This document shows, one piece after another, positions 33,242-42,053 of a stretch of 64,000 nt of DNA. The stretch covers positions 46,706 through 110,705 of the forward strand of contig NZ_JANIIC010000037.1 in assembly GCF_024519315.1 (NCBI RefSeq). The letters are read 5' to 3'. Both the position numbers and the translations under genes were made by a program. The notes beneath the pieces were generated by a model that saw only the letters and a program-made list of their open reading frames with translations, did not search any database and had not been told where the DNA came from. Source of the stretch: Streptomyces malaysiensis subsp. samsunensis. Its GTDB lineage: Bacteria; Actinomycetota; Actinomycetes; Streptomycetales; Streptomycetaceae. Position 1 is the stretch's first letter. Each line of letters begins with the position of its first letter.

Positions 33242-34561
33242 GTGAACGAGAATGATCTCGATGCGGCGTCACGGCCGTTCCCCTCCCCTGCCCGCGGCGG
33301 CCTCCCGGCCGCCCCGCGGCCGCCTCGGCTCCACCTCCTCGCGCTCAACCCCACCGACTCCGTCACCGAGGGCTTCCTCCCCGCGGCGGCCCGGCTCGGC
33401 CTCGCGGTCACCCTCCTCACCGATCAGCCCGAGGCCCATGAACGCGCCTACGGTCGATGGGACGAAGACGGCGCGGCCGCGCGCCCGTTCCCCGCGCTCG
33501 ACATCGTCCCCTGTGCGGTACGGGACTACGCCGAGGTCATCAGCCGTATCGCCGCCGAGGGCCGCCCCACCGCCGTCTTCACCAACAGCGACCACCTCCA
33601 GGCCCAGGCCGCCCTCGCCGCCCAGTACTTCGGCCTCCCGGGCAAGGACTGGCGCGCCGCGCTGCGCACCAAGAACAAGGCCGAGCTGCGCCGGGCCCTC
33701 GCCACCGCGGGCCCGGACGTCGCCGACCCCGTCTGGTCCGCCGAACTCGCCACCGGGCAGGACCCGGCAACCCTCGCCGGGCTCGACGCGCCCTACCCCT
33801 GCGTGGTCAAGCCACGCGAGGGCGTGGCCAGCGAGGACGTCGTCCTCGTCGCCGACGCGGACGAACTCGTGCGGCGCTGTGCCGAGATACGGGCCCGGCG
33901 GCCGGGGGCGGCCCTGGTCGTCGAGGAGTTCCTCGACGGTGAGCTGCGCACCCTCGAAACCCTCGGCGACGGCCGCACCCTGCACGTCCTCGGCGCCTTC
34001 CGCACCGAGCTCTCGCCGCCCCCGCACTTCATCGAGGAACGGCTGCACCTGCTGCCCGCCCCGCCCCCGCAGCCGCACACCGACCAGGTGCTGGCACAGC
34101 TGCGCGCGCTGGGCGTCGGCTTCGGCGTGTGCCACACCGAGTACGTCGTCCAGGGGGACCGGGCCCGCCTCATCGAGGTCAACTACCGCGCCATAGGCGA
34201 CCAGTGCGATCTCGTCCTTGCCGAACTTCTCGGCATCCCCCTTTTCGAGCACATCCTCCGTACGCATATGGGCGAGCCGCTGCCGGACGACCTCGGCGCG
34301 CGCACCGACGGCAGGGTTCGCATGGAGTACGTCATGGCCGACCGCGCCGGGCGGCTCGCCTCCGCCCCTCCGGCGAGTGTGACCGAGCGCGACGGCGTAC
34401 GGCTGGACTACCGGCCGCTGCGCGGGATCGGCGAGGAACATCCGCTCCACCGCACCAATCGCGACTTCCTCGGCGTGCTCCGGGCCACCGGCACCGATCA
34501 GGGGCGGATCGACGCGGCGGTGGCGGAGTTCCTCGCGGCCCACCGATGGGAGATCGTGTGA
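33242..34561 (+). CDS. ATP-grasp ligase of siderophore operon (PvsA-like)
   Basis: A 439-residue protein from GTG 33242. No ribosome site precedes it and the iron box/-10 sits directly upstream, so translation is probably leaderless. After a Pro-rich start comes a pre-ATP-grasp Rossmann part (LALNPTDSVTEGFLPAAARL), then the ATP-grasp fold: PYPCVVKPREGVASEDVVLV (ATP-binding Lys), LVVEEFLDGELRT and RARLIEVNYRAIGDQCDLVL (metal ligands). It would activate a carboxylate and join it to an amine, as PvsA does in vibrioferrin assembly. Its stop overlaps the next start (GTGA). Confidence 0.85.
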   Translation: MNENDLDAASRPFPSPARGGLPAAPRPPRLHLLALNPTDSVTEGFLPAAARLGLAVTLLTDQPEAHERAYGRWDEDGAAARPFPALDIVPCAVRDYAEVISRIAAEGRPTAVFTNSDHLQAQAALAAQYFGLPGKDWRAALRTKNKAELRRALATAGPDVADPVWSAELATGQDPATLAGLDAPYPCVVKPREGVASEDVVLVADADELVRRCAEIRARRPGAALVVEEFLDGELRTLETLGDGRTLHVLGAFRTELSPPPHFIEERLHLLPAPPPQPHTDQVLAQLRALGVGFGVCHTEYVVQGDRARLIEVNYRAIGDQCDLVLAELLGIPLFEHILRTHMGEPLPDDLGARTDGRVRMEYVMADRAGRLASAPPASVTERDGVRLDYRPLRGIGEEHPLHRTNRDFLGVLRATGTDQGRIDAAVAEFLAAHRWEIV

Positions 34562-36804
34562 CAGAGGAAGAGGACCTTCTCGGACGGGTGCTCGACACGC
34601 TCCTCCGGGAGGACGCCTACAAGCTGCGCAGCCACGCCACTACGGTGCGGCGCGCCGACGGGGACTGGCTGCGCATCGCGCTCGAGGGGGGCGAAAGCGT
34701 GCTGCTGCCCGTGGAACCCGAGGGTTTCCAATGCGACATCCGCACCCGCCGCCCACCCCTGCTGCTGTGCGCCCCCGCGAAGGACGCGCGGGAACCGGCC
34801 TCCACCCCCACCTCCACCGCCGCGACCGCGGCCACCACCGGACCGGCTGCCACCACCGGACCGGCTGCCACCACCGGACCGGCTGCCGTCGCCACCGACG
34901 GCCCTTCCCACGGCTACGGCCTGGGGCCGGGCCGGGCAGTGGACGTGGCGGGACGGGGCTCGGTCCCCGCGGGCGCCGAGCCGCCCACCGTGCCCGGCTC
35001 GGTCGGCCGGCCCGAAAGCCGTCAGCCCGAAAGCCGTCAGCCCGAAAGCCGTCAGGCCGAACACCATCAGCCCGAAAACCGTGCGGCGCGGGCGCGGCGC
35101 GGTCCGGAGCCGGCGAGCGAGCGTCCGCCGGTCAAGAGCGCCGGGGGCGGCGGCGACTTCAGGGCGCCGAGTGTCGCGGGCGACTCCGGGGCGCCGAGTG
35201 TCGCGGGCGAACCCGGGGCGCCGGGTGGCACCCCCGGCCGTTCCCCCCGCACCGTCCTCACCAGCCTCACCAGCCTCACCAGCCTCGACGCCGTCCTCGG
35301 CCGGTTGCGGGCGGCTGTGCCGGGGGAGGACCGGGCGCTGTACGACGTCTTCGTGGCGGAGTGCCGACAGGCCCTCGCTGCCATGCGGCTGCACACCCGC
35401 GTCCGGCCCGGTGTCGTCGCCGAGTTGGCCGCGCGGCACGGCGTGCGGTGGGCCGGGATGTCGGGGGCCGTCGCGTATGACACGCTCGCCGCCTTCCGGG
35501 ACCATCCGGTCTACCCGACCAGCCGGGGCCGGTCCGTCTTCACCGAGGACCAGTTACGCGCCCACGCACCCGAGTTCCACCCCACCTTCCCGCTGCGCTG
35601 GCTCGTCCTCCCCCGCGAGGCGGTCGGCGGGGACCCGGCGCGGCTGCCCGCCTGGTGGCCCACACCCGCCGAGCTCGGGCCTGGCGCGGGACCAGGCGAC
35701 GGGCAGCGACTCGCCCTCCCCGTACACCCCCTCACCGTCGGCCGCCCCCTGGAGACCGCGCTGCGCGTGGCCGGGCTCGACGGGGTCGCCCGGCTCGCCG
35801 ATCGCGGGCTGCTGGACGTACGGCCCACGCTCTCCATGCGGACCGTGGCCGTCGCCGACGACCCCCTCGTCCACCTCAAACTGCCGCTCACCACCTCCAC
35901 CCTGGGGCTGCGCAACCGCCGGTCCATCAAGCCCGGCACGCTCATCGACGGCGAGGTGGCCCAGCGGCTGCTGGAGGCGGTGATGACACGGGAGCCGCGG
36001 TTCGGCGCCACCGTGCTGCTCGCCGACGAGACCACCCACCTCCACGCCGGACACGAGCTGCTGGCCACGCTCGTACGCCGCTACCCGCCCGGTCTGGAGA
36101 ACGCCACGGTCGTGCCGCTGGCCGGGCTGCTGGCCCCCGCCCCGGACGGCACGCTCGTCATCGACGGGCTCGCCGAGCGCCACTACGGCGGGGACGTCCT
36201 CGCCCTGCTCGACGAGTACTTCACGCTGCTGTTCGACTTCCACACCACCCTCTTCGCGTACGGCATCGCGCTGGAGTCCCATCAGCAGAACACCTCGCTG
36301 GTCTTCGAGGACGGCGGCGAGCACGCCGGAGCGGTGCCCCGCCTCCGGCTGCTCATCAAGGACCACGACGGGCCCCGCGTCCACGCGATACGGCTCGCCG
36401 CCATGATCGGCGGAGGACCGGCCGCCGATCTGTGCGGATTCGACGACCGCAGAATCCTGACGTCAGGGGACGGGCCGGTGGCCGATGTGTTCACCACCAT
36501 CACCGTCCATCTGTGCGCCGCCGCCCCCGTCTTCGAACTCGCCCGCCTCGGCCGGGCCCCGCTCGACACGCTGCTGCGGCGGGTGCGCGACCGGCTCACC
36601 GACGCCGTGGACCGGCTCGCCGTCACCCGGCCGGGCGCGGCCGCCGCGCTGCTGCGCAAACGCGTGCTGGACGCGGACCGGCTGCCGGTCAAGGCGATGG
36701 TCACCGCCGGCACCTTGTTCACCAAGGAGCGCTCGGGCGCCGCGGACATCAACAAGCACTACGTCACCGGGCCCAACTATCTGCCGCGGGGAAGCGGCGG
36801 ATGA
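34558..36804 (+). CDS. IucA/IucC siderophore synthetase 1 (PvsB-like)
   Basis: A 748-residue NRPS-independent siderophore synthetase from GTG 34558, coupled to the ATP-grasp gene. NIS features: DHPVYPTSRGRSVF (nucleotide site), LPVHPLTVG, RPTLSMRTVAV, LKLPLTTSTLGLRN and ALESHQQNTSLVFED. It condenses a carboxylate such as citrate with an amine or alcohol using ATP. Residues about 80-245 are an extra low-complexity insertion built from tandem DNA repeats: an 18-bp unit x3 (34831-34884, ATTGPA), a 15-bp unit x3 (35011-35055, PESRQ) and a 9-bp unit x3 (35258-35284, LTS). Family members lack this stretch. Confidence 0.9.
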   Translation: MTEEEDLLGRVLDTLLREDAYKLRSHATTVRRADGDWLRIALEGGESVLLPVEPEGFQCDIRTRRPPLLLCAPAKDAREPASTPTSTAATAATTGPAATTGPAATTGPAAVATDGPSHGYGLGPGRAVDVAGRGSVPAGAEPPTVPGSVGRPESRQPESRQPESRQAEHHQPENRAARARRGPEPASERPPVKSAGGGGDFRAPSVAGDSGAPSVAGEPGAPGGTPGRSPRTVLTSLTSLTSLDAVLGRLRAAVPGEDRALYDVFVAECRQALAAMRLHTRVRPGVVAELAARHGVRWAGMSGAVAYDTLAAFRDHPVYPTSRGRSVFTEDQLRAHAPEFHPTFPLRWLVLPREAVGGDPARLPAWWPTPAELGPGAGPGDGQRLALPVHPLTVGRPLETALRVAGLDGVARLADRGLLDVRPTLSMRTVAVADDPLVHLKLPLTTSTLGLRNRRSIKPGTLIDGEVAQRLLEAVMTREPRFGATVLLADETTHLHAGHELLATLVRRYPPGLENATVVPLAGLLAPAPDGTLVIDGLAERHYGGDVLALLDEYFTLLFDFHTTLFAYGIALESHQQNTSLVFEDGGEHAGAVPRLRLLIKDHDGPRVHAIRLAAMIGGGPAADLCGFDDRRILTSGDGPVADVFTTITVHLCAAAPVFELARLGRAPLDTLLRRVRDRLTDAVDRLAVTRPGAAAALLRKRVLDADRLPVKAMVTAGTLFTKERSGAADINKHYVTGPNYLPRGSGG

Positions 36805-36904
36805 CCGCCGCGCCCGAGCAGCCCCCCTTACCCCCGAACCCCGTCCGCACCGCCTCCCGTACCTCCCTCGTACCGCTCTCCTCCGCACTCGTTGGAGCCG
36901 CCTC

Positions 36905-38806
36905 ATGCCCATGACCTCCTCGCCCGCCGCGACCATGGCCTCGGCCGACCACGCCACCGCCCACACCCTCCTCAACTGTCTGCTCCGTGAGGTGTCGGGG
37001 CCGGAGCGCCAGAGCGTCGTGGCCGATGGGTGGCTGCGGCTGAGGCTGCCGCGCTGTGGGGTGCTGCTGCGCGTCGGGCTGCGGCGCGCCTCCCTCATCG
37101 GGGCGCACCGCTTCACCGGGCCGGTCAGCGAACAGCGCGACGGCGCCTGGGCCGAGGTCTCCTGGCGTGAGCTGGCCGAGTGCGTCCAACGGGAGCTCCA
37201 ACTGCGTACGGGGGTGCGGAACGACGAATTCCTGGACCAGGTCGCCTCCAGCCACGCGGGCATGACGGCGGCCTTGGAAGCCAGGGGAGAGCGGAGCGCG
37301 CCACCTGCCGCTGCCGATACGACCGCCCATGACGCTTATCTCGCCTCCGAGCAGTCCCTGCTCTTCGGCCACCGCTTCCACCCCACCCCCAAGGCCCGCA
37401 CCGGCAGCGCCGACTCCTGGTCGCGGTTCGCGCCCGAGGCCGGGGCACGCTTTCCGCTGCGCCATCTCGCCGTACGCCAGGAGTACGTCCGCGAGGAGTC
37501 CGCGCGTCCCGGGGCGCTCGCCGCGCTCGACCGGCAGGGCGGACAGCGCGGGGAGGACGGGCAGGGCGCCGTCCCCGAGGGCTTCCGGCTGTTGCCCGCG
37601 CACCCCTGGCAGTACGCGATGCTGCGCGAGCACCGGGTGCTGCGGGCGGCGCTCGCCCGGGGCGAGGTGCTGGACCTCGGGCCCGGGGGCGCGGAGTTCG
37701 CGCCGACCGCGTCGGTCCGCACGCTCTACGACGGCCGGGACTTCCTCAAGTTCAGCCTGAATGTGCGGATCACCAACTGCCTGCGCAAGAACGCCGACTA
37801 CGAACTGTCCGGCGCCGTCGCCCTGACCCGGCTGCTGGAGCCGGTCGCCGCCGATCTCGCCGCCCGCTTCCCCGGCTGTGAGCTGCTGCGCGAACCCGCG
37901 TACCGGACGCTGGACCTCGGCGGTGAGCGGCAGTTGATCGAGGGGTTCGGGGTGATCGTCCGCGAGGGTCTTGCCGCCCGGCTGCGGCCGGGGCTGACCG
38001 CGCTGCTCGCGGCGGCCGTCGCCGATGAGTACCCGACCAGCGGCGCCCAGATCTCCCGGCTCCTCCCCGACGTCGGCCCCGACCGGCTCTCCGCGTGGTG
38101 GCAGGCGTATCTGGATCTGCTCGTACCGCCCGTGCTGGCCGCCTACTTCGACCACGGCGTGGTTCTCGAACCCCACCTCCAGAACGTCGTCATCGGCGTC
38201 GATCCCGCCGACGGCACCCCGCGGCAGGTGCTCTTCCGCGATCTGGAGGGCACCAAGCTGGTGCCCGAGCACCACGCCGCCGCGCTCGCCGCGCTGCCCG
38301 AGGCCGTGGCCCGCCCGCTGACGTACGAGCGGGAGCGCGGCTGGGACCGGGTGGTGTACTGCCTGCTGGTCAACCACGTCGCCGAGATGGTGGCCGCCCT
38401 CGCCGACCGCTGCCCGGGTCTGGAGCCCGCGCTGTGGTCGGCGGTCCGCCGGGTGCTGTGCGAGCGCTCCGCGGCCCATGACCACCCGCCCGCGCTGCGC
38501 GCGCTCGTGGCGGGCGTGCCGCTGCCCGCGAAGGCCAACCTCCTCACCCGCTGGGCCCGTCGGGCCGACCGCCACGCGGGCTATGTCCGCATCGCCAGCC
38601 CCCTCGCCTCCGAGCTGTTGTCGGAGGCGGCCCACGTGTCGGAGGCGGCGCATGTGCCCGGGGCGGGGTGCGTGTCAGAGGCGGCGCATGTGTCCGGGGC
38701 GGGGCACGTCTCCGAGGCAGCCCACGCGTGCGAGGCGGGGCACGGGCCCGAAGGGCCCCACGTATCCGAATCCGCCCATGTCATCCACCCCGGGAGCAGC
38801 CGTTGA
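36905..38806 (+). CDS. IucA/IucC siderophore synthetase 2 (PvsD-like)
   Basis: A 633-residue NIS synthetase from ATG 36905 (GGAG seven bases upstream; ATG 36911 also possible). It has all canonical motifs: FGHRFHPTPKARTG, LLPAHPWQYAML, APTASVRTLYDGRDFLKFSL, NVRITNCLRKNADYEL and VVLEPHLQNVVIG. It performs the second condensation of the siderophore. The C-terminus (about residues 572-633) is a repeat tail of SEAAHV-type units with regularly spaced His, not part of the fold. A 100-bp gap separates it from synthetase 1, and its stop overlaps the decarboxylase start. Confidence 0.92.
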   Translation: MPMTSSPAATMASADHATAHTLLNCLLREVSGPERQSVVADGWLRLRLPRCGVLLRVGLRRASLIGAHRFTGPVSEQRDGAWAEVSWRELAECVQRELQLRTGVRNDEFLDQVASSHAGMTAALEARGERSAPPAAADTTAHDAYLASEQSLLFGHRFHPTPKARTGSADSWSRFAPEAGARFPLRHLAVRQEYVREESARPGALAALDRQGGQRGEDGQGAVPEGFRLLPAHPWQYAMLREHRVLRAALARGEVLDLGPGGAEFAPTASVRTLYDGRDFLKFSLNVRITNCLRKNADYELSGAVALTRLLEPVAADLAARFPGCELLREPAYRTLDLGGERQLIEGFGVIVREGLAARLRPGLTALLAAAVADEYPTSGAQISRLLPDVGPDRLSAWWQAYLDLLVPPVLAAYFDHGVVLEPHLQNVVIGVDPADGTPRQVLFRDLEGTKLVPEHHAAALAALPEAVARPLTYERERGWDRVVYCLLVNHVAEMVAALADRCPGLEPALWSAVRRVLCERSAAHDHPPALRALVAGVPLPAKANLLTRWARRADRHAGYVRIASPLASELLSEAAHVSEAAHVPGAGCVSEAAHVSGAGHVSEAAHACEAGHGPEGPHVSESAHVIHPGSSR

Positions 38807-40029
38807 TCACCTCCGCCGTCCGTACCCTCGCCACGGAGCTCACCGGCGACGACCTTCCCGCCTACGTCTACGACCTGCCCGCGCTCCGCGCGCACGCGCG
38901 GGCCGTACGGGACGCGCTGCCGCCGGGCCTTGAGCTGTACTACGCCGCGAAGGCCAACCCGGCGCCGCCCGTCCTCCGGACCCTCGCCCCCCACGTCACC
39001 GGTTACGAGGTCGCCTCCGGCGGTGAGGTGGAGCATGTCCGCGCGGCCGTGCCCGGGGCGCCGCTGGCGTTCGGCGGGCCGGGCAAGACCGAGGGGGAGC
39101 TGCGGCGGGCGCTGACGCTGGGCGTGGAGCGGTTCCATGTGGAGAGCGAGCAGGAGCTGCGGCTGCTGGCCGGGGCGGCGGAGGACGCGGGGCTCGACGC
39201 CGTAGACGTCCTTCTGCGCGTGAATCTCCCTTTGGCCAGTGACGAGTTGGGCGGCGCCGCGCTCGCCATGGGCGGCCGCCCCAGCCCCTTCGGCCTCGAC
39301 CCCGAGGCCGTGCAGCGGTGCCTCCCCCTGCTCTCCGGGGCGGGCTCACGCGGCCCCCTCCGGCTGCGCGGCATCCACGCCCATCTCGCCAGTGGCCTCG
39401 ACGCCCCCGCCCAGCTCACCGTGGCCGCCGCGATCGCCGACTGGGCGCGGAAGCTGTCCGAACGCCATGGCCTGGACGAGCTCACCGAGGTGAACGTCGG
39501 CGGCGGGATGGGCGTGGACTACGCCCATCCCGACCGCCGCTTCGACTGGGCCGCCTACGGCAAGGGCATGGCGGACCTCGCCCTGCGCCACCCCGGCCGC
39601 ACCCTGCGGATCGAGCCCGGCCGGGCGCTGACCGTCTACTGCGGCTGGTACGTCACCGAGGTGCTGGACATCAAGCACAGCGGCGGCGAGGCGTTCGCCG
39701 TGCTGCGCGGCGGCACCCACCACATCCGCACCCCCGCCACCAAACAGCACGACCAGCCCTTCCAGGTGCTGCCCATGGACACCACGGCCACCTGGACCCG
39801 GCCCTGGGCCCGCCCGGCCGTACGGGAGGAGCCGGTCACGCTGGTCGGCCAGCTGTGCACCCCCAAGGACGTCCTGGCCCGCCGGGTCCAGGTCCCGGAG
39901 CTACGGGCGGGGGACCGGGTCGCCTTCGCGATGGCGGGTGCGTACGCGTGGAACATCTCGCACCACGACTTCCTGATGCACCCCCGGCCGGGCTTCCACT
40001 ACCTGGAGCGGCGCGCTCCTCCTCAGTGA
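38803..40029 (+). CDS. PLP-dependent decarboxylase of siderophore operon (PvsE-like)
   Basis: A 408-residue fold-type III PLP enzyme of the DAP/ornithine decarboxylase family, starting at TTG 38803, which overlaps the synthetase stop; GGGAGCAG precedes it. LELYYAAKANPAPPVLRTLA carries the PLP Lys. NVGGGMGVDYAHPDRRFDW is the Gly-rich phosphate site, and IEPGRALTVYCGWYVTEVLD follows. QLCTPKDVLARRVQVPELRA contains the active-site Cys region. It would supply an amine or amino alcohol building block, as PvsE is thought to give ethanolamine from serine. It ends the operon. Confidence 0.9.
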   Translation: MITSAVRTLATELTGDDLPAYVYDLPALRAHARAVRDALPPGLELYYAAKANPAPPVLRTLAPHVTGYEVASGGEVEHVRAAVPGAPLAFGGPGKTEGELRRALTLGVERFHVESEQELRLLAGAAEDAGLDAVDVLLRVNLPLASDELGGAALAMGGRPSPFGLDPEAVQRCLPLLSGAGSRGPLRLRGIHAHLASGLDAPAQLTVAAAIADWARKLSERHGLDELTEVNVGGGMGVDYAHPDRRFDWAAYGKGMADLALRHPGRTLRIEPGRALTVYCGWYVTEVLDIKHSGGEAFAVLRGGTHHIRTPATKQHDQPFQVLPMDTTATWTRPWARPAVREEPVTLVGQLCTPKDVLARRVQVPELRAGDRVAFAMAGAYAWNISHHDFLMHPRPGFHYLERRAPPQ

Positions 40030-40130
40030 CTGGCCCGTGCTCCTCTTCGAGCCAATCCACCAGCTCCAGCAGCCCGCCCCGCGTTCGCCTTGTCACCATG
40101 TGTGCACCTTGGTGTCACAGGCGGTGCTCC

Positions 40131-40290
40131 CTTCGCCCCAGACCCCGCTCCTCAAACGCCGGAGGGGCTGAAAGGCGGGGCTTCGCCCCAGACCCCGCTC
40201 CTCAAACGCCGGAGGGGCTGAAAGGCGGGGCTCTGCCCCAGGCCCCGCTCCTCAGGCGCCGGAGGGGCTGGAAGGTGGGGCTCCGCCCCA
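40131..40290. repeat. 50-bp tandem repeat, three units
   Basis: Three 50-bp units at 40141, 40191 and 40241, containing CCGCTCCTCAAACGCCGGAG then GGGCTGAAAGGCGGGG and CTTCGCCCCA. The first two are nearly identical and the third has about seven changes. A preceding CTTCGCCCCA (40131) phases the array. Confidence 0.92.
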
Positions 40291-40500
40291 GGCCCCGGGT
40301 CCAGGGGCGAAGCCCCTGCCACGCGGCGGAGCCGCATAGCGATGCTGCGGGAAGGGGCCGCCCACAGGTAGTGATCGCTGAGAGCGGCTACGCTGGGTCG
40401 GCGTCACGCTCGACACCGAGCCGCTCCACCCCAGACCCCGGGGTCCAGGGGCGAAGCCCTTGGTAGCGGGAAGGGGCGGGGAGGGGAAAAGATCCGCTCG
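40289..40500. repeat. Dispersed GC-rich palindromic repeat, copies 2 and 3
   Basis: Two adjacent copies of the family seen at 9541: GGGTCCAGGGGCGAAGCCCC followed by TGCCACGCGGCGGAGCCGCA (40297 on), and CCCCGGGGTCCAGGGGCGAA (40436 on) with GGGAAGGGGCGGGGAGGGGA. Confidence 0.82.
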
Positions 40501-40538
40501 CTCCGGGGGGTTGCGGGGGCCTGGAATGATTCCATGGC

Positions 40539-41315
40539 ATGTACACCGTTACCCTCTGGGAGTTCGCCGCGCTCGCGGTGGCATCCATACTCGTCGGCTT
40601 CTCGAAGTCCGCCGTCAGCGGCGCCAATACCGTCAGCCTCGCGATCTTCGCGGCGGTGCTTCCGGCCCGGGAGTCCACCGGTGTGCTGCTGCCCCTGCTG
40701 ATCGTCGGCGATGTGCTCGCCGTACGCACCTACCGGCGGCATGCCCACTGGGGGACCCTGCTGCGGCTGTTCCCCACCGTCGCGGCCGGGGTCGTGGTGG
40801 GCGCGGTGTTCATGCTGTGGGCCGGGGACGCGGAGGTGCGGACCTCCATCGGGGCGATCCTGCTGCTGATGGCCGGGGTCACGGTGTGGCGGCGCCGTGC
40901 GGCCGCCCGTGCGGCCGCCCCCGAGGGCCCGGCCGCCGATACCGCCGACGACGGGGCGGGCGCACGGCTGAAGGCCGGTTCGTACGGGGTGCTCGGTGGC
41001 TTCACCACGATGGTGGCCAACGCGGGCGGCCCCGTGATGTCGCTCTACCTGCTCTCCGCCGGCTTCCGGAAGCTGGGCTTCCTTGGCACCTCGGCTTGGT
41101 TCTTCCTGATCGTCAACGTCGCCAAGGTGCCCTTCAGCGTCGGCCTCGGCCTGATCGACGGCCGCTCCCTGCTCCTGGACGCGCTGCTGGCGCTCTTCGT
41201 GGTGCCCGGTGCGTACATCGGCAAGGCGTGCGTGGACCGGATCAACCAGCGGCTCTTTGAGCAACTGGTGATCGGGGCCACGGTCCTGGGCGGACTTCAA
41301 CTGCTGCTGCGCTGA
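40539..41315 (+). CDS. TauE/SafE-family anion permease (TSUP)
   Basis: A 258-residue membrane protein with seven or eight hydrophobic segments in two repeats: LVGFSKSAVSGANTVSLAIF near the N-terminus and GGFTTMVANAGGPVMSLYLL in the second half, the duplicated TauE/SafE signatures. The family moves sulfite, sulfoacetate or other organic anions out of or into the cell. The cytoplasmic loop between repeats (about residues 110-145) is Ala/Arg-rich. ATG 40539 is the first plausible start. It is alone, converging on the amidotransferase gene; the substrate is not known. Confidence 0.88.
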   Translation: MYTVTLWEFAALAVASILVGFSKSAVSGANTVSLAIFAAVLPARESTGVLLPLLIVGDVLAVRTYRRHAHWGTLLRLFPTVAAGVVVGAVFMLWAGDAEVRTSIGAILLLMAGVTVWRRRAAARAAAPEGPAADTADDGAGARLKAGSYGVLGGFTTMVANAGGPVMSLYLLSAGFRKLGFLGTSAWFFLIVNVAKVPFSVGLGLIDGRSLLLDALLALFVVPGAYIGKACVDRINQRLFEQLVIGATVLGGLQLLLR

Positions 41316-41324
41316 ACTACGGAG

Positions 41325-42053
41325 CTACGAGGCCCGGGTCGGCGGTGCGTCCGCGGCCCGGCGGACCACATCGGCGAAGTTCGCCGCCAGCCGCCGCGCC
41401 GTACGCACGGACTCCGGCTCGACCCGCTCGGCGTCGGCCCGGAGCGCGCGCAGGTCCAGGCCCGCGTCGGCCAGGGCGGCTTCGTCCCAGCCGTCGAGGC
41501 GGTCCGCCCCGGCCTCCGGATGAAACTGCACGCCCCAGGCCCGCTCACCCATCCGGAACGCCTGCACCGGACAGGCGTCGCTCGACGCGAGCCAGACGGC
41601 GCCAGGGGGAAGCGCGGTGATCTGGTCACGATGGTTCTGGATGGCGCGAAACTCACGCGGAACCCCGGCGAACAGCGCATCGGCGTCGGCCTCGGGCCGC
41701 AACCGGACCGCACACGAGCCCCGCTCGGGCCGACCGTGATCGCCGAGCACGGTCCCTCCCGCCGCGACGGCGAGCACCTGGGCCCCCAGACAGATCCCCA
41801 GCAACGGGACCGCCTCGGCGACGGCACGCCTGGCGAGTTCCCGTTCGGCCGGTAGCCAGGGCGCGTACGCGTCGGCATCGGGCAGGAAGCCACCGCCGAG
41901 CAGGACCACCGCGTCGAAGCCCTCCGGGGACGCGGGGGCCGACGCGCCGTCCGTTTCGACGACCGTCAGCCCCATCTCCTCCCACCACGGCCGAAACCGC
42001 CCCGGCCCACTGCGGTCCGCGTTGCGGACGACGAGGAGGCGAAGCGACTTCAC
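41325..42053 (-). CDS. Class I glutamine amidotransferase-like protein
   Basis: A 242-residue protein from GTG 42053, whose start overlaps the stop of the DUF397 gene (GTGA). The triad is Cys88 in LLGICLGAQVL, with His178 and Glu180 in WGVQFHPEA. This matches the GATase1 fold of GMP-synthase-like stand-alone proteins, which hydrolyse glutamine or gamma-glutamyl compounds. Overlap with DUF397 and the XRE regulator puts it in a three-gene operon, an unusual companion for that pair. Confidence 0.85.
   Translation of the reverse strand: MKSLRLLVVRNADRSGPGRFRPWWEEMGLTVVETDGASAPASPEGFDAVVLLGGGFLPDADAYAPWLPAERELARRAVAEAVPLLGICLGAQVLAVAAGGTVLGDHGRPERGSCAVRLRPEADADALFAGVPREFRAIQNHRDQITALPPGAVWLASSDACPVQAFRMGERAWGVQFHPEAGADRLDGWDEAALADAGLDLRALRADAERVEPESVRTARRLAANFADVVRRAADAPPTRAS

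Larger units (their letters stand above)
40030..40538. other. Intergenic region filled with repeats
   Basis: 509 bp between the siderophore operon and the permease gene, consisting mostly of a 50-bp tandem repeat and two copies of the dispersed palindromic repeat. No gene or convincing classic terminator is visible, though these GC palindromes may end transcription. Confidence 0.6.

Noticed and set aside
36801..36914. 37-codon frame overlapping the synthetase 1 stop (ATGA)
   Set aside because: Pro/Ser-rich with no recognisable feature; likely just the spacer before synthetase 2, which has its own ribosome site.
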